DNA of 46,871 nucleotides from Acetobacter orleanensis (GCF_001581005.1 NZ_LHZV01000047.1:1-46871); one strand, 5' to 3'. Shown: positions 33,698 to 42,783, numbered from the stretch's first letter. Notes: generated by a model not told the origin, from the sequence alone. Numbers and translations are program-made.

Positions 33698-34335
33698 GCA
33701 ATGTTCTCAGCGGCTGTATTGAGGATTTCAGTAATGCGTTTTAGGGTTTCGGGCGAACAGCCGCGCTTGCGCATCATGGCATGCTTGAGAGCGTGACGGG
33801 CCTGTTGCAGGGCATCGGCTGCTTCCGGGTCAATGGCGTCGACACCGGAAAACGCTTCGCGCACCTCACCCATACGGCTGCCAATACGTGCGAGAATTTC
33901 CAGAATAGTGTCAGCCTGTTCGCGATTTTTTTCCAGAAAAACGCGCCCTTCATCCGTCAGGTTATACAGCTTGCGGTTTCCCTGCTGTGTGACGGCTGTG
34001 TGGTCGATTTCTTCCAGATAAGTCAGAGCCGGATAGACCATGCCGGGGCTGGGAGCGTAAAAGCCGCCGGATTTTTCCTCCAGCAGACGGATAAGTTCAT
34101 AACCGTGAGCAGGCTGTTCAGCCAGCAGGGCGAGCAGAACGAGCTGGAGTTCCTCCGAGCTAAGTTTGCGCCCTTTTGGGAAATCTCTTCCGCCGGGGCC
34201 GCGGCCGAATCTGCCGTCGAAGCCACCGCCAAAACCGCGCCCAAAGCCTCGGCCTCCGCCGTGACGGCCGCCATGCGGACCCACGGCGTGGTGAGGATAG
34301 TGGAAGGGGTGAGTATGTTTTTCTGTGTTCATCAT
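33682..34335 (-). CDS. PadR-family transcriptional repressor with Gly/His-rich N-terminal extension
   Basis: A 217-residue protein. The PadR winged helix (about residues 57-130) shows LSSEELQLVLLALL, EQPAHGYELIRLLEEKSGG and SPGMVYPALTYLEE, the family hallmark. A C-terminal helical segment should dimerise. Residues 7-50 are unusual: seven histidines between 7 and 25 followed by a Gly/Arg/Phe-rich stretch. This could bind metal ions or nucleic acid (inference). A 13-bp inverted repeat overlaps the first ATG; the second ATG at 34332 may be the real start. PadR proteins usually repress a neighbouring gene in response to phenolics or other toxic compounds and autoregulate. The divergent DUF4232-like gene is the nearest candidate target. 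Confidence 0.9.
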   Translation of the reverse strand: MMNTEKHTHPFHYPHHAVGPHGGRHGGGRGFGRGFGGGFDGRFGRGPGGRDFPKGRKLSSEELQLVLLALLAEQPAHGYELIRLLEEKSGGFYAPSPGMVYPALTYLEEIDHTAVTQQGNRKLYNLTDEGRVFLEKNREQADTILEILARIGSRMGEVREAFSGVDAIDPEAADALQQARHALKHAMMRKRGCSPETLKRITEILNTAAENIAKTPE

Positions 34336-34363
34336 ATCTTACGATATAAATATCGTAAGATAT
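34334..34363. promoter_or_regulatory. PadR operator candidate (13-bp inverted repeat)
   Basis: ATATCTTACGATA (34334-34346) and TATCGTAAGATAT (34351-34363) are exact complements around TAAA. It abuts the padR start codon and lies about 98 bp before the divergent gene. Position and symmetry suggest the regulator's own binding site. Confidence 0.7.
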
Positions 34364-34460
34364 GTTTCAAGACTTATTTTTAGATTTTTTTTGAGGATTG
34401 CCTTTACCGTGTGCGAACGGATGGCTTGATCTGGCCAGAACTCTCCCGCATCATTTTAAA

Positions 34461-35432
34461 ATGTCCAGTATATCAAGCACCTGTAAGGTCGGAATGGTCG
34501 GGGCTGGCGTTGCGGCTCTGCTGTTCTCTACGCCCGTTTTTGCAGCAGAGAGCACTGATACTCTGCCCTCCGCAGCCGAAACCGCGATCATGACTCGTCA
34601 GATTGCCGCCATTAAAAACCCGCAGGAGCGCGCTGCGGTGCAAAGCCAGAGCCTTGCATGGAAGATGACAACGTTTCTCTGCCAGAAGGCGGCGCACGCG
34701 CCATTGAAGCGCCTTGGCGCGGGCAGCCGGTTCTTTTTACAGGACGACAAGCCCGACAGTCAGGTGCTGGTCAGTGCCTCTCTGGTAAAAGGCCGGGGCC
34801 AGTTCCGGCGGCCGGACGGTATGAACTGGACAGCGTTTTCATGGTCCTGCCACCTTGACCCGGCAACGGGGCGCGTAAAGAAATTTGAGGCAAGGCCGAC
34901 TGCCGCCGCTTCTGTTGCTGTCACTGGGGCTGATGCGATGCCAGAGCGATCAACCAGAGAAATACCAGCCTGTCTGGCCTCAAATCTGGACATAAAGCTT
35001 GATGACCGGAACGGTGCGTTTGATGGGACGTCACAATCTGGCACGGTACTCGTGGTGCGCAATACAGGCCCGGATGCCTGCGCCATGCCGCCGGTTCCGC
35101 ATGTGCAGTTTGAGGATAAGGCCGGACAGAAGCTTTCAGTTATAAGTCGGCCCGTTGTTCAGGCTCGTCAGACCAGTCCAGATAACGGGAAAGCCCAGCA
35201 GCATGTTGAAGCTGTTATCCTGCCGCCGGGGGCGGAGCGGGAGGAGACACTGCATTGGGTCTCTGGTGAGGTCTATGATGACAGCCATAATTGCGTCCGG
35301 CCCGCACGGCTGGTCCTGACGATAGGGCAGAGCGAAAAAAAAGTCGCGTTCAAAGGGCAGATGTGCGCGCCCGCAAAAGCGTCGCAGGTGTTTGATCAAA
35401 GCCCCCTACAGGCGCATACGGATGCACAGTAA
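34461..35432 (+). CDS. Exported protein with DUF4232-like C-terminal domain
   Basis: A 323-residue protein; the ATG at 34461 gives a signal peptide ending at TPVFA (residue about 28). The first mature half (about 30-150) contains SWSCHLDPATGRVKKFEARP and resembles a DUF930-like region. The second half (about 165-310), with VVRNTGPDACAMPPVPHV and a late CVRPARLVLTIG, resembles DUF4232, a beta-sandwich in exported or lipoproteins of unknown function. Four cysteines in the C-terminal half could form disulfides. It is divergent from padR, with the 13-bp operator between them, so PadR control is plausible. Weak ribosome-binding site. Confidence 0.7.
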   Translation: MSSISSTCKVGMVGAGVAALLFSTPVFAAESTDTLPSAAETAIMTRQIAAIKNPQERAAVQSQSLAWKMTTFLCQKAAHAPLKRLGAGSRFFLQDDKPDSQVLVSASLVKGRGQFRRPDGMNWTAFSWSCHLDPATGRVKKFEARPTAAASVAVTGADAMPERSTREIPACLASNLDIKLDDRNGAFDGTSQSGTVLVVRNTGPDACAMPPVPHVQFEDKAGQKLSVISRPVVQARQTSPDNGKAQQHVEAVILPPGAEREETLHWVSGEVYDDSHNCVRPARLVLTIGQSEKKVAFKGQMCAPAKASQVFDQSPLQAHTDAQ

Positions 35433-35465
35433 ATATTCTCCAAAGCCGACGGTGCGAGGTATACG

Positions 35466-36368
35466 GTGTTTCTGCGGCAGTTGACTTATCTGATTGCGCT
35501 GGACCAGTGCCGTCATTTCTCCCGTGCCGCGGAAAGCTGTGGTGTTTCTCAGCCTGCTTTGTCGGCCGGTATTCGCCAGCTTGAAAATGAGCTGGGCATT
35601 ACCATCATCCAGCGCAACCGTCGTTTTTATGGCCTGACGGAAGAAGGCAAGCGTGTGCTGCTCTGGGCGCGGCAGACTCTGGCAGCACTGGACGGGCTGA
35701 AGCAGGAAGCCGCTTTTGCGCAGGATATTGCCGGAGGCTCTCTCTCCATAGGCGTTATGCCCCCAGCCATTCAGGTTGTGCCGCTCATGCTGGAAAGCTT
35801 CCGGGCCGCCGTTCCGGCCCTGCATGTGGAAGTGAAAGTTTATTCCAGCACCGAGATTACGCGGATGCTGAGGGAACATCACCTGCAAATGGGCATCCTA
35901 TATCTGGACCAGTTGCAGGCGGATGGTGCGTTTGAGGCGCAGGCGCTGTATGCAGAACAGCATGTGCTGGCGGCGGCCGCCTCGGTTCAGCTTCCGGCTG
36001 GCAAACATTGTTCTTGGGCGGACATTGCCTCGCTGCCCCTGTGCCTGCTCAGCCGCAATATGCGCAGCAGGCAACTGGTGGATGCAGGGTTCAGAGAGGC
36101 CGATGTTACCCCGACCGTGATGCTGGAAACAGATGCGCTCGAATTGCTGCATGCTGAACTGCTCGGTGGGCGTCTGGCCAGTATCCTGCCGGTGGCGGCT
36201 CTACCGGAGCGGGTCGGGCTTTCCGGCCTTCAGGTCCGGCGGATAAGCGGGTGTGCATCGCCCGATGTCGGTCTGGTGCGGCTGGCTCAGCCCAATACCA
36301 GCATGTTGTTGATGCGTTTATGGGATGTCGCGAAAACACTGAGCCTCGCAGACATTTATACAGTCTGA
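35466..36368 (+). CDS. LysR-family regulator upstream of FUSC transporter
   Basis: A 300-residue regulator starting at a GTG with GAGG ten bases upstream. The helix-turn-helix is at about residues 17-37 (HFSRAAESCGVSQPALSAGI), with QLENELGITIIQRNRR completing the winged domain. The effector domain has LSIGVMPPAIQVVPLML. The sequence style resembles the CynR/CatR/OxyR-like branch. It lies 89 bp before, and on the same strand as, the FUSC-family gene, an arrangement like AaeR-aaeXAB, although there the regulator is divergent. It may control efflux of aromatic acids (inference). Confidence 0.87.
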   Translation: MFLRQLTYLIALDQCRHFSRAAESCGVSQPALSAGIRQLENELGITIIQRNRRFYGLTEEGKRVLLWARQTLAALDGLKQEAAFAQDIAGGSLSIGVMPPAIQVVPLMLESFRAAVPALHVEVKVYSSTEITRMLREHHLQMGILYLDQLQADGAFEAQALYAEQHVLAAAASVQLPAGKHCSWADIASLPLCLLSRNMRSRQLVDAGFREADVTPTVMLETDALELLHAELLGGRLASILPVAALPERVGLSGLQVRRISGCASPDVGLVRLAQPNTSMLLMRLWDVAKTLSLADIYTV

Positions 36369-36457
36369 TAAGCAGCCTTTATCACCATATCATTACAAAC
36401 ATTTGGACGAACGACACGGATTGTTCGCATTGTCCCGCTTCGTGCAGGAGGGATCGC

Positions 36458-38395
36458 ATGCGCCGGGATAATGTCATGACGAGTCAGAGCATGGTTGGGC
36501 CGGATGGCGGCCTGCTGGGGCGGTTGTTTTTTGGTGGCCCGCGCGCCTCGCTCCGCAGTCAATTAAGCTGGCTGCTTGAGCCTTCGGCCATGGACCTGAT
36601 CTTTGCGGTCCGGTCTTCTCTGGCGGCAATCCTGTCCCTGCTGATTGCCATGGGTATGGAACTGGACAGCCCTCAATGGGCACCGCTGACTGTGTGGGTC
36701 GTTGCACAGTCCTCACGCGGGGAAAGTCTGTCCAAGGCGCGGTGGCGTATTGCGGGAACAGTGCTGGGGTGCGGCATTGGTGTGGCGCTGATTGCCGCCT
36801 TTCCGCAGGCGTCCGCGCTGTTTTTCTGCTGCCTCGCGGTCTGGATTGGCCTGTGCTGTGGCGGGGCCACATTTCTGGAAAGCTATCGGGCGTACGGACT
36901 GGTGCTGACAGGGTTTACCTCTGCCATTGTCGCCACCGGGGCCATTGCAGAGCCTGACCATGTTTTTGATATCGCCATGGCGCGCGGCACCTACATTATT
37001 CTTGGCGTGGTGTGTGAAGCGCTTCTGGCTGTTCTCTTCATGCCGACCTTGCAGGCGCAGGCCCGCAAACGTCTGCTCGACCGGCTGAATGGCGCGTTTC
37101 AGGCTGTGCGGCAGGTGGTATCTGATCTGGTGAGTGGCCGCGCGGATGCCCAGACGCAAGGACAGGTGCTGACAGACCTGATGGCGGCCAACGCCCGCAT
37201 TGAATTTGATGCGCTGGAAATGGGGCCCGGCACCCACGCGGCAGACCATGCCCATGCGGCTCTGGCAGCCATGATTATGGTGTTGGCCCGTGCACGCGGT
37301 ATGGCGCTGCTGGAGCAGGAACACACCGTAGAGCAGCAGTCTGTGCCTCTGCCTGCCGCTCTTTATGCGGATTATGACATTGCCCGTGAGCATATTGAGG
37401 CCTGTGCGCATCCAAAACGAGGCGATCGCTTCCGATTTAAAATGACCTCCCGCCGTCATGCTCTGGAAGCTGTTGAAAATGGCGTCCGTGCCTGCATGGG
37501 TATTCTGGCGGGGTGGCTGGTGTGGGAAGTAACAGGTTGGCCTTCCGGGGCAGGTTTTATTTCTTTTGTCGCGCTGGTTTACGGTCTGATGGCCACACGG
37601 GAAAATCCTATTCTCGCCTCAACGCCCTTTTTGAAAGGTGCGTTGTGGTGTGCGTTTGCAGCCGCCATTTACGCACTCTGGGTTATGCCTGCGGTGACTG
37701 CGCCGGAAGTGCTGATTGTCATGCTGGCAGGCGTTATGACAATCGGCGGTTTGGCCGCCCGCAAACCGGCCACAGCGGGATATGCTTTTTCCTTCAATAT
37801 GTTTTTGCCGGTGCTGATTGGCCCCGGCAACCAGAGCCGTTTTTCGGAAGAGGCCTTTTTCAACAACGCCATGGCCTTTCTGGCGGCTGTGACGTTTGTA
37901 GGCTGGACGTATCGGCTTGTTCTGCCGTTCCGGGTAGACTCTCATATGCGCCGCACAGCCCGTTGGGGCGCGAGCAGACTAAAAGCTCTGGCCGCGCCAA
38001 CCAGCCGCGTGACAGTGCATCAATGGCTTTCAGAAAGTGCATCCAGCCTTGTGCGTATTTTGCGCAATGCGCAAGGTGTGCCAGACCCAATCAGGCTGGC
38101 CTATATGCAAACGCAGTGTCGCGCCATGACCATGGGTATGCATATCGTGTTCCTGCGGAACGTTGCGAAAGACCCGATTTTGCCGCTCAATGCCCGGCGC
38201 GGTATCCGTGTTTTTCTGCGAAAATGGGCGCAAACGGGCCCAGATGCCACAGCATGGGCGAGCGTGACGGCAGGGTGGCTGGAGCGACAGGCACTTGGCG
38301 CGCCGCCTGACACGCAGGACATCCTCCAGAAAACCGCTACCAGCCTGCATATTCTGGCCGCAGAGCACTCTGACACTCCATCGTTCGTGAATTGA
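36458..38395 (+). CDS. FUSC-family (AaeB-like) efflux protein
   Basis: A 645-residue inner-membrane protein. The ATG at 36458 has the ideal ribosome-binding site AGGAGG; the frame is open upstream to 36251 but would overlap the LysR gene. Two hydrophobic blocks of about five or six segments each (residues about 45-200 and 345-490) are joined by a cytosolic helical region, the layout of fusaric-acid-resistance (FUSC) and AaeB proteins. WAPLTVWVVAQSSRGESLSKARWRIAGT is split here as WAPLTVWVVAQS and ARWRIAGTVLGCGIG, both family signatures. AaeB exports p-hydroxybenzoate with an HlyD partner; no such partner is adjacent here. Confidence 0.9.
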   Translation: MRRDNVMTSQSMVGPDGGLLGRLFFGGPRASLRSQLSWLLEPSAMDLIFAVRSSLAAILSLLIAMGMELDSPQWAPLTVWVVAQSSRGESLSKARWRIAGTVLGCGIGVALIAAFPQASALFFCCLAVWIGLCCGGATFLESYRAYGLVLTGFTSAIVATGAIAEPDHVFDIAMARGTYIILGVVCEALLAVLFMPTLQAQARKRLLDRLNGAFQAVRQVVSDLVSGRADAQTQGQVLTDLMAANARIEFDALEMGPGTHAADHAHAALAAMIMVLARARGMALLEQEHTVEQQSVPLPAALYADYDIAREHIEACAHPKRGDRFRFKMTSRRHALEAVENGVRACMGILAGWLVWEVTGWPSGAGFISFVALVYGLMATRENPILASTPFLKGALWCAFAAAIYALWVMPAVTAPEVLIVMLAGVMTIGGLAARKPATAGYAFSFNMFLPVLIGPGNQSRFSEEAFFNNAMAFLAAVTFVGWTYRLVLPFRVDSHMRRTARWGASRLKALAAPTSRVTVHQWLSESASSLVRILRNAQGVPDPIRLAYMQTQCRAMTMGMHIVFLRNVAKDPILPLNARRGIRVFLRKWAQTGPDATAWASVTAGWLERQALGAPPDTQDILQKTATSLHILAAEHSDTPSFVN

Positions 38396-38499
38396 GAGGT
38401 TGAGCGGCACGTTTCCGCGGGCAGCCTGCTTTTGCAAAACAAGCAATCAGGTATATCCTTCACGCTGTTATGCACCCGCGGGCAGAATTGGAGAACGCT

Positions 38500-38967
38500 G
38501 TGATTGTCAGGAACACTGGTAAAAAAGGTCTGGTCTTTAAGCTGCTGGCCGGACTGGAAGTGGCCTTTGTCGTGCTGGAAATTGCGGGCGCTGGGGGTGT
38601 GTGGCGAGCACAGTCGGCCTCGGCCAGCACATTGAGCATTCCGCTTGCCTCGACAAGCCATGTCGAAAAAATCAACGCGATTTATCAATGCACGGGCCCT
38701 AAAGACCTGCGCGATAAATTGGCCAAGCCTGCTGTTTCCGTCACCTATCTTAATTCTGGGGAAATCAGACTGGCTGTGTTGCAAGTAGAGGGCCAGACAC
38801 AGGTTTTCTCCAACGTGATCTCCGCCGATGGCGCACGCTATACGGCCAATCGTTTTGAATGGTGGAACACCGGCGATACGGCGCTGTTCTCCGAAGTTGG
38901 GGGTGATAATGCGCCGCAACTGACGTGCAAGGAAACGCATAAGGCAGCCCCCCGAAAGACCCGTTGA
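38500..38967 (+). CDS. MliC-like (C-type lysozyme inhibitor) exported protein
   Basis: A 155-residue protein from the GTG at 38500, which has GGAG upstream; an ATG at 38470 would add ten residues. The N-terminus has one hydrophobic segment (about 12-34) acting as a signal or anchor. The C-terminal ~95 residues resemble the MliC domain: YQCTGP, SVTYLNSGEIRLAVLQV, ADGARYTANRFEWWNTGDTA and a final LTC pairing with the first Cys. MliC proteins bind the lysozyme active site. Where typical members have a Lys in the W-x-K-G loop, this protein has Thr, so inhibition is uncertain. No lipobox is seen. Confidence 0.75.
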   Translation: MIVRNTGKKGLVFKLLAGLEVAFVVLEIAGAGGVWRAQSASASTLSIPLASTSHVEKINAIYQCTGPKDLRDKLAKPAVSVTYLNSGEIRLAVLQVEGQTQVFSNVISADGARYTANRFEWWNTGDTALFSEVGGDNAPQLTCKETHKAAPRKTR

Positions 38968-39443
38968 CCAATGTTGAAGAGAAAAAAGCAGCACACCAAA
39001 GGGATTCCGGTTTCTGAAACCATGTGCTGAGCCATGCTTTTTCTTGAAAAAGGAAAGCGCATGTTTCTGCCAAACCGGAAATTGAGCTGCTCTCTAGCAC
39101 TTGTAGCTAGAGCAGTGAATGTGCGGGCTTTCTGAGCGTTGGGGAATTGAACGTGCCGGCTGGCTGGACGCATTGCGTCACGCCGCACAACGAGAAAAGC
39201 ATGCGCAGGCCGTTTTGTGTCTGTGGCTGCACAGTAAGATTATCGCGTGTTTCGTTGTAGGCGGCATGGCGGGCGCTTTTGGCACCACGACAAGGACACA
39301 CTGCTCCTGTTCGCGGCCGGGTGTGTGCCAGTTGCCTTGGTGCCGCCGGGTCTTATGGGGTAATGCACGTTCTGCATTCTCTGCTCAGGTAGAGCGGGAG
39401 ATCATCACTCTCCCACCTGTCAGGGCGTCTTGAAATTGGGGTT
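38968..39443. other. Intergenic stretch, no gene recognised
   Basis: About 475 bp between the MliC-like gene and the trpS stop. The GC content is like that of coding DNA, and short frames exist on both strands, but none has a ribosome-binding site or a recognisable protein. No tRNA or known small-RNA fold was found by eye. A short inverted repeat (GGGAGA/TCTCCC, 39396-39414) lies downstream of trpS. It may contain a decayed gene or an unknown small RNA. Confidence 0.4.
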
Positions 39444-40439
39444 TTACTTCAGAAAGCCGACAATTTTTTCTGCTTCTGTCACAATCGGTTCCGCAATGGC
39501 CTGTGCGCGCAGGGCTCCGGAGCGGAGAACGCTAGCCAGATGGGTTTCATCCTGCATCAGGCGCGTTGTCTCCAGCGCAATTGGGGCAATGGCGTTGACC
39601 ACAACCTCAGTTAGCGCCTGCTTGAAGGGACCAAAGCCTTCGCCCTGATGGCGCGCCAGAACGTCTTCCACGCTCATATCGGCAAGGGCTGCGTAAATGG
39701 TCACCAGATTTTTGGCCTCGGGACGGTCTGCCAGTCCGCCGGCTTCTTCGGGCAGAACGCCAGTATCCGTTTTGGCGCGGCGGATTTTGAGGGCAATTGT
39801 GTCCGCATCATCCGTCAGTTCGATCCGGCTCTGGGCAGAGGGGTCTGATTTGGACATTTTCTTTGTACCATCCCGCAGGCTCATGACACGGGCTGCGGCA
39901 GGCGGGATCAAGGCTTCGACCTGCGGGAAGAACTCCACGCCATAATCATGGTTAAACTTCTGCGCGACGTCGTTTGTCAGTTCCAAATGCTGCTTCTGGT
40001 CTTCACCCACAGGAACGCGGGTTGCTTTGTAGGCCAGAATGTCCGCAGCCATCAGGCTCGGGTAAACATAGAGGCCGGCAGAATGGTTTTCCCGGTCTTT
40101 GCCAGCTTTGTCCTTAAACTGCGTCATGCGGTTCAGCCAGCCAAGGCGGGTTACGCAGTTGAAAATCCATGCCAGCCGCGCATGGGCGGATACGGCGGAC
40201 TGGTTGAACAGGATGTGCTTGTCCGTATCAATCCCTGCGGCCAGCAGGATGGCCGCCTGTGTCAGCGTCTGGTTGCGCAGCTTGTCCGGCGCCTGCCACG
40301 TCGTAATGGCATGCATATCCACAAGACAGAAAACGCACTCATGGTCAGCCTGAAGGCTCACCCAGTTGCGGATTGCACCGAGATAATTGCCAAGCTGCGG
40401 AATGCCGGAAGGCTGAATACCGGAAAAAATACGTTGCAT
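39444..40439 (-). CDS. trpS: Tryptophanyl-tRNA synthetase
   Basis: A 331-residue class I aminoacyl-tRNA synthetase that charges tRNA-Trp. The HIGH-like motif is in [17 protein letters not shown] at about residues 7-23 and KMSKS is present in [31 protein letters not shown] is the tryptophan-site signature. The length is normal. It is the last gene of a minus-strand run argG, FKBP, cytochrome c, trpS, starting 36 bp after the cytochrome stop. Confidence 0.97.
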   Translation of the reverse strand: MQRIFSGIQPSGIPQLGNYLGAIRNWVSLQADHECVFCLVDMHAITTWQAPDKLRNQTLTQAAILLAAGIDTDKHILFNQSAVSAHARLAWIFNCVTRLGWLNRMTQFKDKAGKDRENHSAGLYVYPSLMAADILAYKATRVPVGEDQKQHLELTNDVAQKFNHDYGVEFFPQVEALIPPAAARVMSLRDGTKKMSKSDPSAQSRIELTDDADTIALKIRRAKTDTGVLPEEAGGLADRPEAKNLVTIYAALADMSVEDVLARHQGEGFGPFKQALTEVVVNAIAPIALETTRLMQDETHLASVLRSGALRAQAIAEPIVTEAEKIVGFLK

Positions 40440-40475
40440 AAGAAATACCAGTGCCTGCGTCAGGAAAAATAAGAA

Positions 40476-40946
40476 TCAGGGGAGGGGGGCTTTACGGTCC
40501 AGTTCTTCCCGCTCCTGAGCGACCATGCCTGCGGACTTCCGAGTAGCACGGGCGACCGCAATCTCGGCAGCGGTAATCTGCGGGGCAGGGGATGTGTGCC
40601 CGCGGGAAGAGAGCCATGTCAGGATCTGAGCAACCTGCTCATCCTTCAGGTAACGGAAGGGCGGCATTTCCGCCTCGTAAGGCTGACCGTTGGCCTTGAT
40701 GGGGCCGCTAACGCCATTCATCAGCACATCAGCCAAATATTTTCGGCCTTCTGCTGTGCTGGCAATACGGTCAATCCGCCCAACCAGCGGCGGAACGGCA
40801 CCCGGCATGCCATCACCACCATGGTGGCAGATGCCGCAATTTGTCCCGTACAGACCAGCGCCGCTTTTGGGCGTGCAGGCTGTTAGAAAAAGAGCAGCCC
40901 CGCTGGCAGCAAAAAGAGCGGGATGGAGCCGTTTGAAAAACGTCAT
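40476..40946 (-). CDS. Cytochrome c lipoprotein
   Basis: A 156-residue mono-haem cytochrome anchored as a lipoprotein. The ATG at 40946 gives a signal with lipobox LTAC (Cys24); a GTG at 40973 would lengthen the N-region. The haem motif CGICH is at Cys37, Cys40 and His41, and the Met in EAEMPPFRYLKDEQVAQI is the likely axial ligand. It is a paralogue of the soluble cytochrome at 6146-6622, sharing the core and the C-terminal A/T-rich tail. It probably passes electrons at the periplasmic face of the membrane. An intrinsic terminator lies just upstream of its start, so it may be expressed by read-through or from a promoter inside the FKBP gene. Confidence 0.88.
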   Translation of the reverse strand: MTFFKRLHPALFAASGAALFLTACTPKSGAGLYGTNCGICHHGGDGMPGAVPPLVGRIDRIASTAEGRKYLADVLMNGVSGPIKANGQPYEAEMPPFRYLKDEQVAQILTWLSSRGHTSPAPQITAAEIAVARATRKSAGMVAQEREELDRKAPLP

Positions 40947-40953
40947 GATGCTA

Positions 40954-40988
40954 AAAAGACCCGCTGGCTTCACGGGGGTGAAGCCAGC
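40954..40988 (-). terminator. Strong intrinsic terminator between FKBP and cytochrome c genes
   Basis: On the minus strand GCTGGCTTCAC and GTGAAGCCAGC form a perfect 11-bp stem (40963-40988) with a 4-base loop, followed by GGGTCTTTTT. The T-tract ends only about 7 bases before the cytochrome ATG. Confidence 0.85.
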
Positions 40989-41006
40989 TCTGGCAGCATA
41001 CGGGGC

Positions 41007-41498
41007 TTATTGCGCGTGCGTGACACCCAGCAGCTGGATACGGAAAATAAGCGGACTATTGGACGGAATAACGCCCATGGCCTTGTGGCCATAGCCCAGT
41101 TCCGGCGGCACGTAGAGCATCCATGTATCGCCCACATGCATCATAGGCAGTGCTTCCATCCAGCCTTTGACAAGACCTTCAAGCGGCATCTGCATATAAG
41201 CGCCATCACCATGCTGTTCGGAGCTGTCAAAAATGGCTCCGTCTGGCAGACGGCCTTCATAGATCAGCATCATGACGTCACCCGGCCGGGGCTGTTCTGC
41301 ATCCTTCTTGCCAGATTGCAGAACCTTGTAAGCCAGACCATCTTTCAGCACCGTTACACCGGGCTCGCTGCGCAGCTTGTCAAACTGCTGCGTCGGGGTC
41401 AGCTCGGGTTCATCCGGCTTGTGGGACCCACAAGCCGTGAGGGAAACGGCCATGCTGGCCGCAAGCAGATAGGGGGTAATGGAGAAACGACGGGTCAT
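41007..41498 (-). CDS. FKBP-type peptidyl-prolyl isomerase lipoprotein
   Basis: A 163-residue lipoprotein with lipobox LTAC (Cys23) followed by GSHKPDEPE. Residues about 60-160 form one FKBP domain, with VMMLIYEGRLPDGAIFDSS, GLVKGWMEALPMMHVGD and YVPPELGYGHKA as the active-site segments. It accelerates cis-trans isomerisation of proline bonds in periplasmic or membrane-bound proteins. It is 43 bp downstream of argG on the same strand and is followed by a strong terminator. Confidence 0.93.
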   Translation of the reverse strand: MTRRFSITPYLLAASMAVSLTACGSHKPDEPELTPTQQFDKLRSEPGVTVLKDGLAYKVLQSGKKDAEQPRPGDVMMLIYEGRLPDGAIFDSSEQHGDGAYMQMPLEGLVKGWMEALPMMHVGDTWMLYVPPELGYGHKAMGVIPSNSPLIFRIQLLGVTHAQ

Positions 41499-41541
41499 GG
41501 TCCTCTCGGCATTTCAGAAAAAATGACACATATTCAGAAGC

Positions 41542-42783
41542 TCAGAGTGCGCCGCCATTACGGCCAATCTGTGCTCCCAGTCTCAGTCGCAGCGCGTTGA
41601 GTTTGATGAAGCCCTGTGCGTCTGCCTGATTATACGCTCCTTCATCATCCTCAAACGTTACAACGCGCGTATCATACAGGCTATTAGGGCTTTCGCGCCC
41701 AACACAAATCACATTACCCTTATACAGCTTGAGGCGCACGCGACCTGAGACAGAATGCTGAGAGGCATCAATCAGAGCCTGAAGCATCCGGCGTTCCGGC
41801 GAGAACCATAGCCCATTGTAAAGGATGCTGGCGTAGCGCGGCATCAGGCTGTCTTTCAGATGCATAGCTTCACGGTCCAGCGTGATGGACTCAATGCTGC
41901 GGTGCGCTGTTAGCAGAATGGTGCCACCCGGTGTTTCATAAATACCGCGGGATTTCATGCCCACAAAGCGGTTTTCCACCAGATCCAGACGGCCAATGCC
42001 GTTAGCCTTACCCAGTTCGTTCAGGCGTGTGAGCAGGGTCGCGGGAGACATGGTCTCGCCATTAATGGCAACCGGATCACCGCTGACAAAGTCGATGGTG
42101 ATTTCCGTCGCCACATCCGGTGCTGCTTCCGGGGAGATAGTGCGCTGGAAAACAATTTCTTCCGGGCCAATGGCCGGGTCTTCCAGCAACTTGCCTTCGG
42201 AAGAGGAATGCAGAAGGTTGGCATCGACAGAAAAGGGCGCTTCGCCGCGTTTGTCTTTGGCAATGGGAATCTGATTTTCTTCTGCAAAAGACAGCAGGCG
42301 GGTGCGGGAGGTCAGATCCCACTCACGCCACGGCGCAATGACCGTGATGTCCGGTTGCAGGGCGTAATAGGCCAGTTCAAAACGAACCTGATCGTTGCCT
42401 TTGCCGGTTGCGCCATGAGCCACGGCATCCGCACCAACAGCGCGGGCAATCTCAATCTGGCGCTGGGCAATCAGCGGGCGCGCAATGGAGGTGCCTAGCA
42501 GGTACTGCCCTTCATACAACGTGTTGGCCCGGAACATGGGGAACACGAAGTCTTTGACAAAGGTTTCGCGCAGGTCTTCGACGAAGATTTCCTTCACGCC
42601 GAACAGTTCCGCTTTCTTGCGGGCCGGTTCCAGTTCTTCGCCCTGACCAAGGTCAGCCGTGAAAGTTACAACCTCGCACCCGTAGGTCTTCTGCAGCCAG
42701 CGCAGGATGACGGACGTATCAAGGCCGCCGGAATAGGCCAGCACAACCTTTTTGACATCTTTTCTGGCGGCAGTGGCGGCCAT
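41542..42783 (-). CDS. argG: Argininosuccinate synthase
   Basis: A 413-residue enzyme joining citrulline and aspartate with ATP in arginine biosynthesis. The ATP-binding motif [12 protein letters not shown] is at residues about 13-24 and [13 protein letters not shown] is the citrulline/aspartate site. The length and the remaining sequence are typical of the ArgG type 1 group. No ARG box was identified by eye. FKBP lies downstream. Confidence 0.97.
   Translation of the reverse strand: MAATAARKDVKKVVLAYSGGLDTSVILRWLQKTYGCEVVTFTADLGQGEELEPARKKAELFGVKEIFVEDLRETFVKDFVFPMFRANTLYEGQYLLGTSIARPLIAQRQIEIARAVGADAVAHGATGKGNDQVRFELAYYALQPDITVIAPWREWDLTSRTRLLSFAEENQIPIAKDKRGEAPFSVDANLLHSSSEGKLLEDPAIGPEEIVFQRTISPEAAPDVATEITIDFVSGDPVAINGETMSPATLLTRLNELGKANGIGRLDLVENRFVGMKSRGIYETPGGTILLTAHRSIESITLDREAMHLKDSLMPRYASILYNGLWFSPERRMLQALIDASQHSVSGRVRLKLYKGNVICVGRESPNSLYDTRVVTFEDDEGAYNQADAQGFIKLNALRLRLGAQIGRNGGAL

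Noticed and set aside
39119..39433. A 104-codon frame upstream of the trpS stop
   Set aside because: It has no ribosome-binding site, irregular amino-acid composition and no recognisable family, and an equally long frame exists on the opposite strand.
38968..39443. A tRNA, tmRNA or 6S RNA gene in this gap
   Set aside because: GGGGAATTGAACG looked vaguely like a T-arm, but no cloverleaf, conserved tag or 6S-type long hairpin could be assembled on either strand.
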